NCBI GenBank assembly: GCA_009392005.1
Contig: VFHL01000001.1
Span: 1-64,000 of the forward strand
Direction: 5' to 3'
From: SAR202 cluster bacterium
GTDB taxonomy: Bacteria; Chloroflexota; Dehalococcoidia; UBA6926; VFHL01
DNA length: 64,000 bases
Shown here: one piece after another, positions 25,986 to 35,445 of the stretch
Position numbering within the stretch: the first letter of the stretch is position 1
Layout of the letters: every line of letters begins with the position of its first letter
Notes under the pieces: model-generated
The model's input: only the letters and a program-made list of their open reading frames with translations
The model's database searches: none
Told to the model about the DNA's origin: nothing
Made by a program: the position numbers and the translations under genes

Positions 25986-27110
25986 TTAAATGGAAAGTCG
26001 TCGTGTTGCTTTCTCGGCAGCTTTCTGAACATGTTTTTCAGCCATTTTGAGAGGTCGACCCTCACCACCGAGACGCACTTGTTGGATTTCGGCAATAATA
26101 CTGAGAGCAATTTCATCAGGTGTTCGGGCGCCAATATCTAACCCGATTGGAGCGCGAATTGAAGCGACGCGGTCGTACGATACACCTTCGGCAAGCAGTT
26201 CCTCAAAAATCAGGATTGATTTTCGGATACTGCCAACGAGTCCGATGTAATCCGCTGCTGTTCGTGATGCTGATAAAGTTGCTGCATCGTCTAGGTTATG
26301 ACCCCGTGTCGCGATAACAACAAAAGTGTTGGGAGTGATCGTTAGCTGATCGAATCCATCCTCAAAATCACCGACTACAATATTGTCTACAGATGGGAAG
26401 CGTTCATGATTTGCAAATTCTAAACGGTCATCGATGACACTAACGATATATCCCAATTTTTTCGCTAGCGGTGCGATTGCATGAGATATATGCCCTCCGC
26501 CACACAGAACAAGATGAGGGGGCGAAACAAAACCTTGTATAAATATACTTGAATCACCGTGCTGAAGTGTGCGGGTTCCGCCGTGCGTGAGCAACTCACT
26601 CGCTAGTTTTACCACTTCGTCATTAAGTTTTTCCCCTCCGAGGTCACCTTCGTATGATCCGTTCTCATGAACTACGACCTTTGTTCCAAGTTTGGGGTGG
26701 TCTTCAGGTCCAGCTATTGTGCCTATCGCGATGCTTTTTCCGCCTGAGTATGAGTTCAAGACGTAATCAATCCATGAAGAGTTGTTATCTGATGCACGGA
26801 GTGGATCCACCATGATGGACATGGTCCCTCCACAGACCATACCCGATTCGGCGGCGATTTCATCATTTAATTCAAAGTCACCTACAGTCGCTCCTGATAC
26901 GCTGCTGAGAAGGGACTTTGCTTCGGCCCAAACATCGGCCTCTACACATCCACCGCCTAAGGTTCCCACTCCGGTCCCGTCACTTTTGACGAGGAGCATT
27001 GCTCCTGGCTTTTGCGGGGTTGATCCTTTTGTACCGACAACGGTGCATAGTGCAAACGTTTCATTCGCTTCCGTTAGCTGGGCTGCGCTTTTAAAGACGT
27101 CCTGCATCAT
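25986..27110 (-). CDS. XdhC/CoxI-family molybdoenzyme accessory protein
   Basis: 374 residues. The N-terminal XdhC/CoxI domain has GTKGSTPQKPGAMLLV and GTLGGGCVEADVW (about 30-60). The C-terminal Rossmann-like XdhC_C domain has LVLCGGGHISHAIAPLA (about 215), then VSVIDDR and the conserved VIATRGHNLDD (about 260). In other bacteria these proteins bind molybdenum cofactor and help insert sulphurated cofactor into xanthine dehydrogenase/CO dehydrogenase-type enzymes. No molybdenum hydroxylase is in the window, so its client is elsewhere. ATG with GGAG just upstream. It is a solitary gene. Confidence 0.92.
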   Translation of the reverse strand: MMQDVFKSAAQLTEANETFALCTVVGTKGSTPQKPGAMLLVKSDGTGVGTLGGGCVEADVWAEAKSLLSSVSGATVGDFELNDEIAAESGMVCGGTMSIMVDPLRASDNNSSWIDYVLNSYSGGKSIAIGTIAGPEDHPKLGTKVVVHENGSYEGDLGGEKLNDEVVKLASELLTHGGTRTLQHGDSSIFIQGFVSPPHLVLCGGGHISHAIAPLAKKLGYIVSVIDDRLEFANHERFPSVDNIVVGDFEDGFDQLTITPNTFVVIATRGHNLDDAATLSASRTAADYIGLVGSIRKSILIFEELLAEGVSYDRVASIRAPIGLDIGARTPDEIALSIIAEIQQVRLGGEGRPLKMAEKHVQKAAEKATRRLSI

Positions 27111-27196
27111 GTAACTCCGAATACTATTATCTCAACGTTGGCGACATTGTAACTCATCTTGGTGGCTAATATTTGTTCAATGTCACACGAGGAATC

Positions 27197-28072
27197 TCAA
27201 CGGATATCTCCTCGCAGCCGCAAGTATTCATGTACGGCATCATGCCAATGTGGTAAATCATCTGCATTTAATTTCTGCAGTCCTTCGTGTCCAAGAACAG
27301 AGTATAACGGCCTTTTAGCTTTGGCACCGTATTCATTGGTTGAAATTGGAAGCACCTTTTTTTGGGTACCAGTGAGTTCAAAAACAAACGATGCAAGTTC
27401 GTGCCAAGTGCACTCTCCTTGCGATGTGATGTTAGAGATTCCATATTGCCGAGTGGTTATCAGCCACAAGATCTTTTTCGCGAGGTCAGAAGTTGATGTT
27501 GGAGAGAAAAGTTGGTCTGCTACGACCCGTATCTCTTGGCCTTCGCTAGCTAAACGAAGCATTGTTGTAATGAAATTTCCGCCCTTCCCTGACGCACCAG
27601 CTATACCAAATAACCCTGAACATCTAACAATGTAGTGCTTCTCACAACCTATACGAGTTAGTGCCTCACCGGATAATTTAGACGCTCCGTAAGTACTTAA
27701 AGGTTGGGGTTCATCGTCTTCGCGATAAGGTGTGGTTTTAGTCCCATCAAATACATAATCGGTACTGATGTAGACGCATTCAATATCAAGAGTACCGCAT
27801 GCGTCAGCTATGTTTTTTGCACCGATTGCGTTGACGAGGAATGCATCTTCAGGATTATCTTCCGCATCATCAACTCGTACATAAGCTGCACAATTTATTA
27901 CCGCGTCGAGATTTGGCCAAAGGTTTTGGAATACTGTCTGGACCGCATCAAGATTGGTGCAATCTAAATCTTGATGTGTAAAAGGGTAAACTTTGTCAGT
28001 ATTGGATTGGTTGATTAGCTTGACGAGGTCAGAACCAAGCTGCCCTCCGCTACCGATTACCGCGATGTTCAT
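27197..28072 (-). CDS. rmlD: dTDP-4-dehydrorhamnose reductase
   Basis: 291 residues. It is an extended-SDR protein with N-terminal GSGGQLGSDL, the segment VNAIGAKNIADAC, and catalytic YxxxK in STYGASKLSGE (about 128-132). It also has STDYVFDG, characteristic of RmlD. It catalyses the last NAD(P)H-dependent step to dTDP-L-rhamnose. It is the final gene of the rmlA-C-B-D operon, starting 2 bases after the rmlB stop. Confidence 0.95.
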   Translation of the reverse strand: MNIAVIGSGGQLGSDLVKLINQSNTDKVYPFTHQDLDCTNLDAVQTVFQNLWPNLDAVINCAAYVRVDDAEDNPEDAFLVNAIGAKNIADACGTLDIECVYISTDYVFDGTKTTPYREDDEPQPLSTYGASKLSGEALTRIGCEKHYIVRCSGLFGIAGASGKGGNFITTMLRLASEGQEIRVVADQLFSPTSTSDLAKKILWLITTRQYGISNITSQGECTWHELASFVFELTGTQKKVLPISTNEYGAKAKRPLYSVLGHEGLQKLNADDLPHWHDAVHEYLRLRGDIR

Positions 28073-28073
28073 T

Positions 28074-29120
28074 TTAGGAGTCCTGTTTTAGTCCCGCGTA
28101 TACGTCTTCATAATAGGTTGTGTACTTGCCTGATGTTACGCTTTCAATCCAAGATTGGTTGTTCAAGTACCATCGAATTGTATCTTTTAAGCCAACGTCA
28201 AAAGAAACTTGAGCAGACCAGCCAAGCTCAGTTTTAATGCGTTCTGTGTCGAGTGCATATCGCCTATCATGACCAGGACGATCTGCAGTGAACTCGATCA
28301 AGGAACGAAACTTCTCTGTATCTTCTCCTTGCTCTTCGGCGAGAAGGTCACATATTGTGTTTATCACGTCCAGATTGGTTCTGTCGATGCCTGTTCCTAT
28401 ATTGTAGATAGAGCCAATGTGTCCAGATTGTAAGGCGCTCAAGATGGCAGACACGTTATCTTTGACGTAAAGCCAATCTCTTTGCTGCAACCCGTCCCCA
28501 TAAACTGGTAAAGAGGAATTGGTGAGGGCTTTTCGAATCATAAGTGGGATTAATTTTTCAGGAAACTGGAACGGTCCGTAATTATTTGCGCTTCGTACAA
28601 TAATGATGGGCATTCCATAGGTTCTGTGGTACGACAAACATAAGAGATCTGCGGATGCTTTGCTACTGGCATATGGGCTGCTTGGTTTAAGCAAATCATC
28701 TTCGCGTCGGGGGGCCTTTCCTTCAGCATCCCCATACACTTCGTCGGTCGAGACCTGAAGGAATCGCGATGTTTGTTTTTGACGTGCTACTTCAAGAAGG
28801 ACATGCGTTCCCAAAATATTTGTTTTTAGGAATGGTGATGAATCTATGATACTGCGATCAACGTGAGACTCGGCTGCAAAGTTTACGACTGATGACGGCT
28901 TTTCTGTTTCAAATATTGTGCTTACGTATTTTGAATCCGTTATATCTCCTCTGTAAAAAACATGGTTGGGGTTAGATAGAACATCTTCGAGGTTTTCCAT
29001 GTTACCGGCATACGTAATTGCGTCGAGGTTGATTACTCGCCAATTTGTTTGACTAAGTATTAGGCGAATGAAATGGCTCGCAATAAATCCACATCCACCT
29101 GTGACTAATATAGTCGTCAT
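28074..29120 (-). CDS. rmlB: dTDP-glucose 4,6-dehydratase
   Basis: 348 residues. An extended SDR with GGCGFIASHFIRL at the N-terminus, STDEVYGD (catalytic Thr/Asp/Glu of dehydratases), YASSKASADLL (YxxxK) and the family segment RSANNYGPFQFPEKLIP. It forms dTDP-4-keto-6-deoxyglucose from dTDP-glucose. Its ATG overlaps the rmlC TGA (ATGA), so the genes are translationally coupled. Confidence 0.97.
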   Translation of the reverse strand: MTTILVTGGCGFIASHFIRLILSQTNWRVINLDAITYAGNMENLEDVLSNPNHVFYRGDITDSKYVSTIFETEKPSSVVNFAAESHVDRSIIDSSPFLKTNILGTHVLLEVARQKQTSRFLQVSTDEVYGDAEGKAPRREDDLLKPSSPYASSKASADLLCLSYHRTYGMPIIIVRSANNYGPFQFPEKLIPLMIRKALTNSSLPVYGDGLQQRDWLYVKDNVSAILSALQSGHIGSIYNIGTGIDRTNLDVINTICDLLAEEQGEDTEKFRSLIEFTADRPGHDRRYALDTERIKTELGWSAQVSFDVGLKDTIRWYLNNQSWIESVTSGKYTTYYEDVYAGLKQDS

Positions 29121-29689
29121 TGTTGAATCGATTCAAAAGAAAAATTATTGTGGCTGTTGGTGAGAGAGGGTAATTGTAGGTCCTTTTCTGACAAAACAGG
29201 GGTTTCTACTGGCCATTGAATGTTAATTTCTGGATCGTTCCATATGATGCCACTTTCATATTCAGGAGCATATTCGGATCCAGATATTTTATATACAAGA
29301 TCGGCGGTTTCGCTCACAACACAAAAACCATGTGCGAAACCGATTGGAATCCATAACATATTGTGATTCTTTTCTGATAATAATTCGCCGATCCATTTAC
29401 CGTATCTTGGTGAGCCTTTCCGAATATCTACCGCGACATCGTATACCTCTCCATGAATGACACTTACAAGTTTTCCTTGAGCCATTGGTTGGTTTTGATA
29501 ATGCAATCCTCGAATTGTTCCCTTTATCGAATGCGAGTGGTTTTCTTGAACAAAAACGTCACGAATCCCGTTTATATTAAATTCGGATGCCTTATACATT
29601 TCAGCAAAAAATCCCCTGCTGTCTGGAAAGGCCTTAGAGGAAACGAGTTTGACCTCGGGTAACTCGGTTTCTTGGAATGAAAAGGGCAT
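29117..29689 (-). CDS. rmlC: dTDP-4-dehydrorhamnose 3,5-epimerase
   Basis: 190 residues of cupin fold. It has DSRGFFAEMY, the active-site region RGLHYQNQPMAQGKLV (catalytic His), DVAVDIRKGSP, GFAHGFCV and WNDPEINIQWP, all standard RmlC signatures. It epimerises C3 and C5 of the keto sugar. Its ATG shares one base with the rmlA TAA stop (TAATG) and its stop overlaps the rmlB start. Confidence 0.96.
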   Translation of the reverse strand: MPFSFQETELPEVKLVSSKAFPDSRGFFAEMYKASEFNINGIRDVFVQENHSHSIKGTIRGLHYQNQPMAQGKLVSVIHGEVYDVAVDIRKGSPRYGKWIGELLSEKNHNMLWIPIGFAHGFCVVSETADLVYKISGSEYAPEYESGIIWNDPEINIQWPVETPVLSEKDLQLPSLTNSHNNFSFESIQQ

Positions 29690-30753
29690 TACAAATCGAC
29701 CTCAGTGTTATCCCCAACCATGAATTCTATTGATTCATGGGTACTGGTTTTTTGGCGGATAGTAGCATTGTTTCCTATGATGCTGTCTTGCATTGGAGAA
29801 ATATTGTGTATCAGCACGTCGTTTAACACAACACTATTCAATATCTCGGAATGCTTGATTGAACAAGAATTCCCGACACTTGTGTAGGGTCCAATATTCG
29901 TGTCTTCAACTACGGTTTTGCTCCCAATTATTGCTGGCCCCTGAATGTCTGTACGGTGAATTGTGGCTCCCGCTTCAATATAAACATTTCCTTTGATCGT
30001 ACTTTTTGTGTCGATCGTTCCCTCAATCTTACTTGTAGATAATTCATCTAAAATTACGCGATTCGCTTCTAGCAAGTCACTTTTCTTTCCTGTATCCAAC
30101 CACCAACCATTTAGTTGGAAACTTCTTACGGAGTATCCCATGGTCATCATCTTTTGTATTGCATCCGTTATTTCGAGCTCTCCTCGCTGTGATGGTTGTA
30201 TTTTCGCAATCGCCTGATGAATCATTGGGGAGAATACGTAAACACCGACTACTGCAAGATTGCTGGGTGGATCAGGTGGCTTTTCAACCAGTTGTTTGAT
30301 ATTTCCAGTTTCGTCTATGTCCGCCACTCCAAACATACGGGCGTCTTCAACCTCTTTCAACATTATTACTGCATCTGATTTAGAGGTGTTAAACAACTCA
30401 ATACACTCTTTGATTCCATGTTTTATTAGATTGTCTCCAAGGAACATCAAAAACGGATCATCTCCAAGAAATTCGTGAGACACTTGGACTGCGTGAGCTA
30501 AGCCCAATGGCTTCTCTTGAAGGATGTAAGTTATATCTAAGTCTGCGCATGTATTATCAAGGGCTTCCTTTATATAATGTCCAGTGCCAGGTGAAACGAC
30601 GATACCAATACTGGTGATGTGGGCCTGGCGCATGTGATCCATTACATAATCAAGTATCGGTTTGTTTGCTACCGGGATCAGCTGTTTCGGCATTGTATGA
30701 GTGAGAGGACGCAATCGTGTGCCCTTTCCTCCAGCTAAAACCAATCCTTTCAT
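29689..30753 (-). CDS. rmlA: Glucose-1-phosphate thymidylyltransferase, long form
   Basis: 354 residues, matching the 'long' RmlA group rather than the ~290-residue form. The nucleotidyltransferase domain has LAGGKGTRLRPLT (about 5-17), then PKQLIPVANKPI, FLGDNLI and GWWLDTGKKSDLL. Residues ~245-345 are left-handed beta-helix repeats (IEGTIDTKSTIKGNVY...). It makes dTDP-glucose from dTTP and glucose-1-phosphate, the first step to dTDP-rhamnose. ATG with AGGAG 6 bases upstream. It leads the rml operon. Confidence 0.95.
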   Translation of the reverse strand: MKGLVLAGGKGTRLRPLTHTMPKQLIPVANKPILDYVMDHMRQAHITSIGIVVSPGTGHYIKEALDNTCADLDITYILQEKPLGLAHAVQVSHEFLGDDPFLMFLGDNLIKHGIKECIELFNTSKSDAVIMLKEVEDARMFGVADIDETGNIKQLVEKPPDPPSNLAVVGVYVFSPMIHQAIAKIQPSQRGELEITDAIQKMMTMGYSVRSFQLNGWWLDTGKKSDLLEANRVILDELSTSKIEGTIDTKSTIKGNVYIEAGATIHRTDIQGPAIIGSKTVVEDTNIGPYTSVGNSCSIKHSEILNSVVLNDVLIHNISPMQDSIIGNNATIRQKTSTHESIEFMVGDNTEVDL

Positions 30754-31090
30754 TAGTTGCTCCTCACTTGAAAATATTCCGAAGCTAAGTCAATGCAATT
30801 TCTATTAGGCGCATAGTAGCAGACCAGATCTGTTGGGGGGAATAGGTTGCGTCTAGTGCATCACGTTTAACACATCGAGTAATTAGGCAACTACTGACGG
30901 TGTCTATAGCTGAATTTTTTTATGTTAGAGTGTCCATGATTGCTGGTTTTTGACCGAGACTATCGAGTGGTTTTTTCTCCCAAAGATTCTGGGATTAGTC
31001 GAGGAAAAGCTTGTCTGGTTAGCCGGCTGTAATGAGAGAAACCTGAGTGGCTTCATATTGGCTTATGCAAGCCACAATTAGGGTAATCTA
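30754..31090. other. 337-base intergenic region between divergent rmlA and membrane-protein gene
   Basis: Holds both ribosome sites and presumably divergent promoters, but I see no clear -35/-10 pair. On the rmlA strand an extended -10-like TGCTACTAT occurs. Near the forward gene, TGGCTT occurs twice (31048-31053, 31059-31064) and both copies can pair with one AAGCCA (31069-31074), so two alternative small hairpins are possible. No small gene or RNA is recognised. Confidence 0.4.
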
Positions 31091-33145
31091 ATGAGGTTAG
31101 ATTCGATGCCCACCTATACAGCGAAATCTCTAAGGATCCTTGCGCCAGTAATGGTATTCTCGCTACTTAGCTTGTTCATTTTGCGCGATGTCTTGTCTCC
31201 GGGATTGCTGATTACGTTGGATTCAACTTACGCCTATTATCGCGATCCAATGACCTATTATGGTGTTGATGAAAGGTGGATTACAGCTGGTACGCCCCTT
31301 TATGTTTCTGTAGCAATCTTGAAAGGGATTGTTCCTCTTTGGTTGATTGAGCGATTTTTTCTTTGCGCTACTTTTGCTGTTGGAGGTTTGGGTGCATATC
31401 GGATCGTTCCGACGTCTTTAGCTGGAAAATATTTAGCTGGAATTATTTACGTTGCTAATCCTTATACGTATGAAAGATTCATAGCTGGCCATTGGAGTCT
31501 TTTGTCCGCATATGCCCTTACACCATTTGCGATGGGGGCGTTTCTTAATCTTCTATATAAAAGAGACATGCGCAGTGCGCTTTTTGTCGCTTTAACTACA
31601 ACTTTGGTGGCAATGTTTTCGATGCATCAACTTGTGATTCTTTTTGCAATGTATTCGGTTTCTTTCATCATTTGGATCATAAAAAAAGATACGTTTTTTT
31701 CTCATCTCCGCTCTTTGATAGTGCCTATTTCGTTGGCGGCTTGTTTTTTCTTACTCATCAATTTGTACTGGATTTTCCCAACTATCACTGCACCCACAAA
31801 CATACTCGATGAAATTGACCAGGATCAATTAGCAGTGTTTGCGACACGCGGATTTTCTTCTTGGGGCGATTTATTTGATGCGGTGACGTTGTATGGGTTT
31901 TGGCGTGTTAGCCCGACTGTTGAGAGGCCTGATAGCGTAATTCATCTCGTCTCTTTTTTGCCAATCTTATTTCTTGCCGTGCACGCTGTTTTTAATGCTT
32001 TTAATGTAGATGTTTCTGGTCGTGTGATTAGGCGGCGTACCATTGTTGCGATTCTACTCATTGGTGTTATCGGGTTTGTTGCTGCGATTGAATCGCAGAT
32101 ATTGAATAACCTTTGGCACCAGATTCCAGTGGTTAGAGGCTTTCGTGAGCCTCAAAAATTTCTCGGGGCATTGGCTTTTTCATATGCATTTCTAGCTGGG
32201 TTAGGTCTAGGTACTTTGCACCAACAATTATCTAATTGGAATGCCAATGCTAACCAACGATTATCCCGTTTTGTAATCCGCACCTTCCCAATTCTGGTGT
32301 TTCTTCTTCCTTTGGGATTTTCGTTCCATTTTTTCACAACAGTTGGGCGTCAAATAGAGGTAACTGATTATCCGGCAGAGTGGATTGAGACAAGAACAAT
32401 TGTTCATGAAGGAGCAGGGTCATTACAGACACTCGTTTTGCCATGGCAACATTATATGTGGTATCCGTGGTTGCCTAATGCAGAGAAAAAAATGGCGAAT
32501 CCAGCGCGACGATTTTTTGAAACTCCCGTTATTATGGGTGATAGTCTTGGTATTGGCGTTCAAGATGTGTTGAATCCAATGTCTCGTTATGTGGACACCG
32601 TGCTTAAGAGTGCACCACAAGAGAAGGATCTTGGTGCTTCTGTTATCCCACTGGGTGTGAAGTATATCGTGTTGTTTCGCACGAACATATCGGAATATGA
32701 TCGCATCTTCTTGGCAGAGCAAACTGATCTTATTGAGAGGTATAGTGGCGAGTCTATTATCTTATATGAGAATACCCATAGCGTTTCACGATTTTACTCT
32801 GTAGCTGATTCGCAAGAGAGTTTGAGAAGCCGTGAAGCATTGGTAGCACTGGATTATATTTCGATTTCACCAATTGATTTTAAAACAGAACTTATATCTG
32901 ATACGCAGATTGGCTTCGTCCCCCCCCAAAATTCTACGATTGACGGGTGGGCTCTTGGCGATTTGCCGAGGAGCGATACTTTATGGGAGTTCATGCCTGT
33001 TTTCGAACCGGCAGATGAGAGTCCACATCTAACTTATCCACGTTACGCCAAGGTATATATTCCGGTCGCTTCCATTTCAGGGTTTTCTTTTGCCCTGATT
33101 ATTGGCTTTTTATTCATTGCTCGAAAGCGTCAGTATGTGGATTAG
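31091..33145 (+). CDS. Large polytopic membrane protein, probable GT-C-type or polysaccharide-assembly protein
   Basis: 684 residues. About a dozen membrane helices fill the region to ~440 (e.g. ILAPVMVFSLLSLFIL at 16-31). A soluble region (about 440-645) follows, then one C-terminal helix (about 655-675). The N-terminal external loop (DSTYAYYRDP, about 50) and the loop NPYTYERFIAGHW (about 125) are acidic/aromatic, as in GT-C glycosyltransferases and in AftD- or YfhO-like proteins. I cannot identify the family for certain. ATG 31091 has AGGG about 7 bases upstream; ATG 31106 is an alternative. It lies between the rml operon and glycosyltransferase genes, so a role in glycan assembly is likely. 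Confidence 0.75.
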   Translation: MRLDSMPTYTAKSLRILAPVMVFSLLSLFILRDVLSPGLLITLDSTYAYYRDPMTYYGVDERWITAGTPLYVSVAILKGIVPLWLIERFFLCATFAVGGLGAYRIVPTSLAGKYLAGIIYVANPYTYERFIAGHWSLLSAYALTPFAMGAFLNLLYKRDMRSALFVALTTTLVAMFSMHQLVILFAMYSVSFIIWIIKKDTFFSHLRSLIVPISLAACFFLLINLYWIFPTITAPTNILDEIDQDQLAVFATRGFSSWGDLFDAVTLYGFWRVSPTVERPDSVIHLVSFLPILFLAVHAVFNAFNVDVSGRVIRRRTIVAILLIGVIGFVAAIESQILNNLWHQIPVVRGFREPQKFLGALAFSYAFLAGLGLGTLHQQLSNWNANANQRLSRFVIRTFPILVFLLPLGFSFHFFTTVGRQIEVTDYPAEWIETRTIVHEGAGSLQTLVLPWQHYMWYPWLPNAEKKMANPARRFFETPVIMGDSLGIGVQDVLNPMSRYVDTVLKSAPQEKDLGASVIPLGVKYIVLFRTNISEYDRIFLAEQTDLIERYSGESIILYENTHSVSRFYSVADSQESLRSREALVALDYISISPIDFKTELISDTQIGFVPPQNSTIDGWALGDLPRSDTLWEFMPVFEPADESPHLTYPRYAKVYIPVASISGFSFALIIGFLFIARKRQYVD

Positions 33146-33210
33146 TGTTGTACTTGTTCTTGGGAATAATGTCTCCTTGGATAGGGGAGTGTGTGAAAGC
33201 TAAATGGCTT

Positions 33211-35394
33211 TTATCTAATTGGTTCAACGGCTACTACATTTACTTTGATTTGAGCAATGAAACCGATGTTTTCGGCATTTTGAGCCTCTATCTTTAAATA
33301 TTTGATGCGCCCAGGTTCTTGGAGTTTTTGGAATTGCGGCCAAAAATCAAATTCAGATAGACGGAGGGAGAAGCGATGCCAAGTTCCTGTTGGCCTGACG
33401 GGAAGGTAACCTTCTGAGGTATATTCTGGAACGTGCCATCTGTCACCATCGTCTTCTTCAAGAATAAAATTGAACTGGACAGATTCTGATCCAGTCAATT
33501 GATCAAGTTTTATATGGACGTCAAAAACCAGATCTTGAATTTGGGGAGTCTGTTGTAAATCGTATCTTATTCCTGCCCAGTTAAGAGGTCCGGCTTTTGA
33601 TCTCATTGTTACTGTGTTGCCATTGGTTTTGATAGTTCGTGTATTTCCGTATAACTCTGGCTGATGCGTAAATGGTGTCAACTTGACACTGTCGGCATTC
33701 CACTTAAAAAGACTTATTGTTGTATCTGATGCAGCAGCGATTGGGATTAATCGTGTATGAATGATGTCATAGATGGGTTGCGTCATTACATTGGGGGAAT
33801 TATGCATATACGGGATCACAATCCATCCGCTCGCCTTTTCTTCTAATAAGGTAAGAAAAGCACTTAAATTTGTTATCGCTGTATATCCTGTAAATCGATT
33901 TGTTAAGCGGTCTTTTTCACTATCACCAAGTTCGGAAAGCTCGACTGGTACCGACATCAACCAAAAACCTTCCAGATTTGGTAATTCAAATGGGAAAGGC
34001 CATCCGCGTGTTGCAAGAATCGCATCGTTGGGAGACATATTGGTGCGTATGTAATCCGTTACTTTGTTGTACGCGGGTGTCACTGGCTCTCCCGGTCCTC
34101 TGAACCATTTGTCCATCGAAGAGGTGGGTGGTTCAATGTTGGCTCTTAAGAGCAGACTGCTACTTAATGTTGCGAGTACCATTGCGCATATCAAAGCAGG
34201 TATCCAATTTTCTTTTAGCGGGATAAATCTTAGTCGTTCGGGTGAGACTGCGCGAATTTGTATAAGAATTACTTCGCTTAAACGTACGATTGTAAACGCT
34301 AGAGCAAGTAGCAAAGCGGGATTGTACGGGAAAACATAGCGTGGGAAAAGTGTTGTGATAGTTAGCGATGAAAATAATGTTGAAAATAATGCCGTAGGGA
34401 TAATGAAATAGAACAATATCGTCAGACCTCGTCGGCCTGTTTCTGCCACCATGATTATTGTACCGACTCCGATAAGAAGTAATAGCAAAGGACCATATAA
34501 ATCATAGAAAGCTTGCGCAAACATTGGTTTAAATGTAATGGTCGTGTCATTTGGCAGAACGGTGAAAAATTCGCCAGTGATACTGCCAATAAGAGATACA
34601 GCGAGAGGTCCTCGTTCGGAAATAATCCAAACAGTGCCAGCGGTCGCCAAAAGTGTGTAAAGAATGATTTCGACAATGGTCAAATCAATTCGGATATTGA
34701 ACATTAGCCCCCAGGTTTTTGTTGTACCGCTTCTTAGGGGCCGTGAGTCGATGCGTGTACTGATGATGTCTGAAATTCTTGATATAACAGGTAACAAAAG
34801 AACGCTAGGCAAGGCCACGATTAACGCATAGTGTCCAATGAACATTAAGCTAAGTGTGATAGCAATGACAATGAAAAAGCCTTTCCAGGAACGATTTGTG
34901 TCAATCCAACGAATTCCGATATAGCACATTGCAAGAAATGCTAATTCAGCAAGTGCATATGACCGAAAGAATGTGCTCGACGCGACGCTCCACTGGTTGG
35001 TAGCAATGAAGAATGCAAAAACTAGTCCTATTGACGTGTTACGCAATTGCTTCCCTATCAAATATGCTAGAAGGATAGAACCTGTTCCCACCACGACACT
35101 GAGAAGACGTGCAGTAATGATGTCGACGCCTGTTAATTGCCAGAGGACCGATACAATATAAGGGAGCACGAGAGGCTCACTCCATTGGATGAATCCCGAT
35201 GGCAACATTGGTTTTCCAGTCTTCATAAATCCAAGAGCTTGAAAGGCCGATGTGTATTCATCCTCTAGAATAGGCGCGCCTCCGACCGATGTCATACGTA
35301 GATATACGCCCATCGCTACTACGAGAAAAAATGCGCAATAGAAGATGATTGTTTGCGCAGATGGTTTCCGTATTTGTTTTTTGACTGTAATCAT
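33211..35394 (-). CDS. GT39/ArnT-like dolichyl/polyprenyl-phosphate sugar transferase with C-terminal beta domain
   Basis: 727 residues. The N-terminal half is a GT-C integral membrane glycosyltransferase: first helix ~17-35, then the external acidic motif ILEDEYTSA (about 42-50) that carries the catalytic Asp/Glu in PMT_2/ArnT-like enzymes, and ~11 helices to about 400. A soluble region follows. From about 600 to the end there is a beta-rich segment (WAGIRYDLQQ, VQFNFILEEDDGDRWHV, WHRFSLRLSEF) that looks like a carbohydrate-binding beta-sandwich. It would transfer a sugar from a polyprenyl-phosphate donor on the outer face of the membrane. The start at 35394 has no strong ribosome site. It converges with the membrane protein gene and follows a GT2 gene in the same direction. 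Confidence 0.83.
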   Translation of the reverse strand: MITVKKQIRKPSAQTIIFYCAFFLVVAMGVYLRMTSVGGAPILEDEYTSAFQALGFMKTGKPMLPSGFIQWSEPLVLPYIVSVLWQLTGVDIITARLLSVVVGTGSILLAYLIGKQLRNTSIGLVFAFFIATNQWSVASSTFFRSYALAELAFLAMCYIGIRWIDTNRSWKGFFIVIAITLSLMFIGHYALIVALPSVLLLPVISRISDIISTRIDSRPLRSGTTKTWGLMFNIRIDLTIVEIILYTLLATAGTVWIISERGPLAVSLIGSITGEFFTVLPNDTTITFKPMFAQAFYDLYGPLLLLLIGVGTIIMVAETGRRGLTILFYFIIPTALFSTLFSSLTITTLFPRYVFPYNPALLLALAFTIVRLSEVILIQIRAVSPERLRFIPLKENWIPALICAMVLATLSSSLLLRANIEPPTSSMDKWFRGPGEPVTPAYNKVTDYIRTNMSPNDAILATRGWPFPFELPNLEGFWLMSVPVELSELGDSEKDRLTNRFTGYTAITNLSAFLTLLEEKASGWIVIPYMHNSPNVMTQPIYDIIHTRLIPIAAASDTTISLFKWNADSVKLTPFTHQPELYGNTRTIKTNGNTVTMRSKAGPLNWAGIRYDLQQTPQIQDLVFDVHIKLDQLTGSESVQFNFILEEDDGDRWHVPEYTSEGYLPVRPTGTWHRFSLRLSEFDFWPQFQKLQEPGRIKYLKIEAQNAENIGFIAQIKVNVVAVEPIR

Positions 35395-35445
35395 TTTATT
35401 TGTCTTGTCACTGCCATTTTAATGACTGTGAAGTACGGTAATATT

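Noticed and set aside
27143..27184. GACATTG/CAATGTC inverted repeat downstream of rmlD
   Set aside because: The 28-base spacer and lack of a T-run make it a poor terminator, and nothing else supports a role.
33146..33210. Short AAAGC/GCTTT repeat as a terminator between convergent genes
   Set aside because: Only five mostly A/T pairs; too weak to call.
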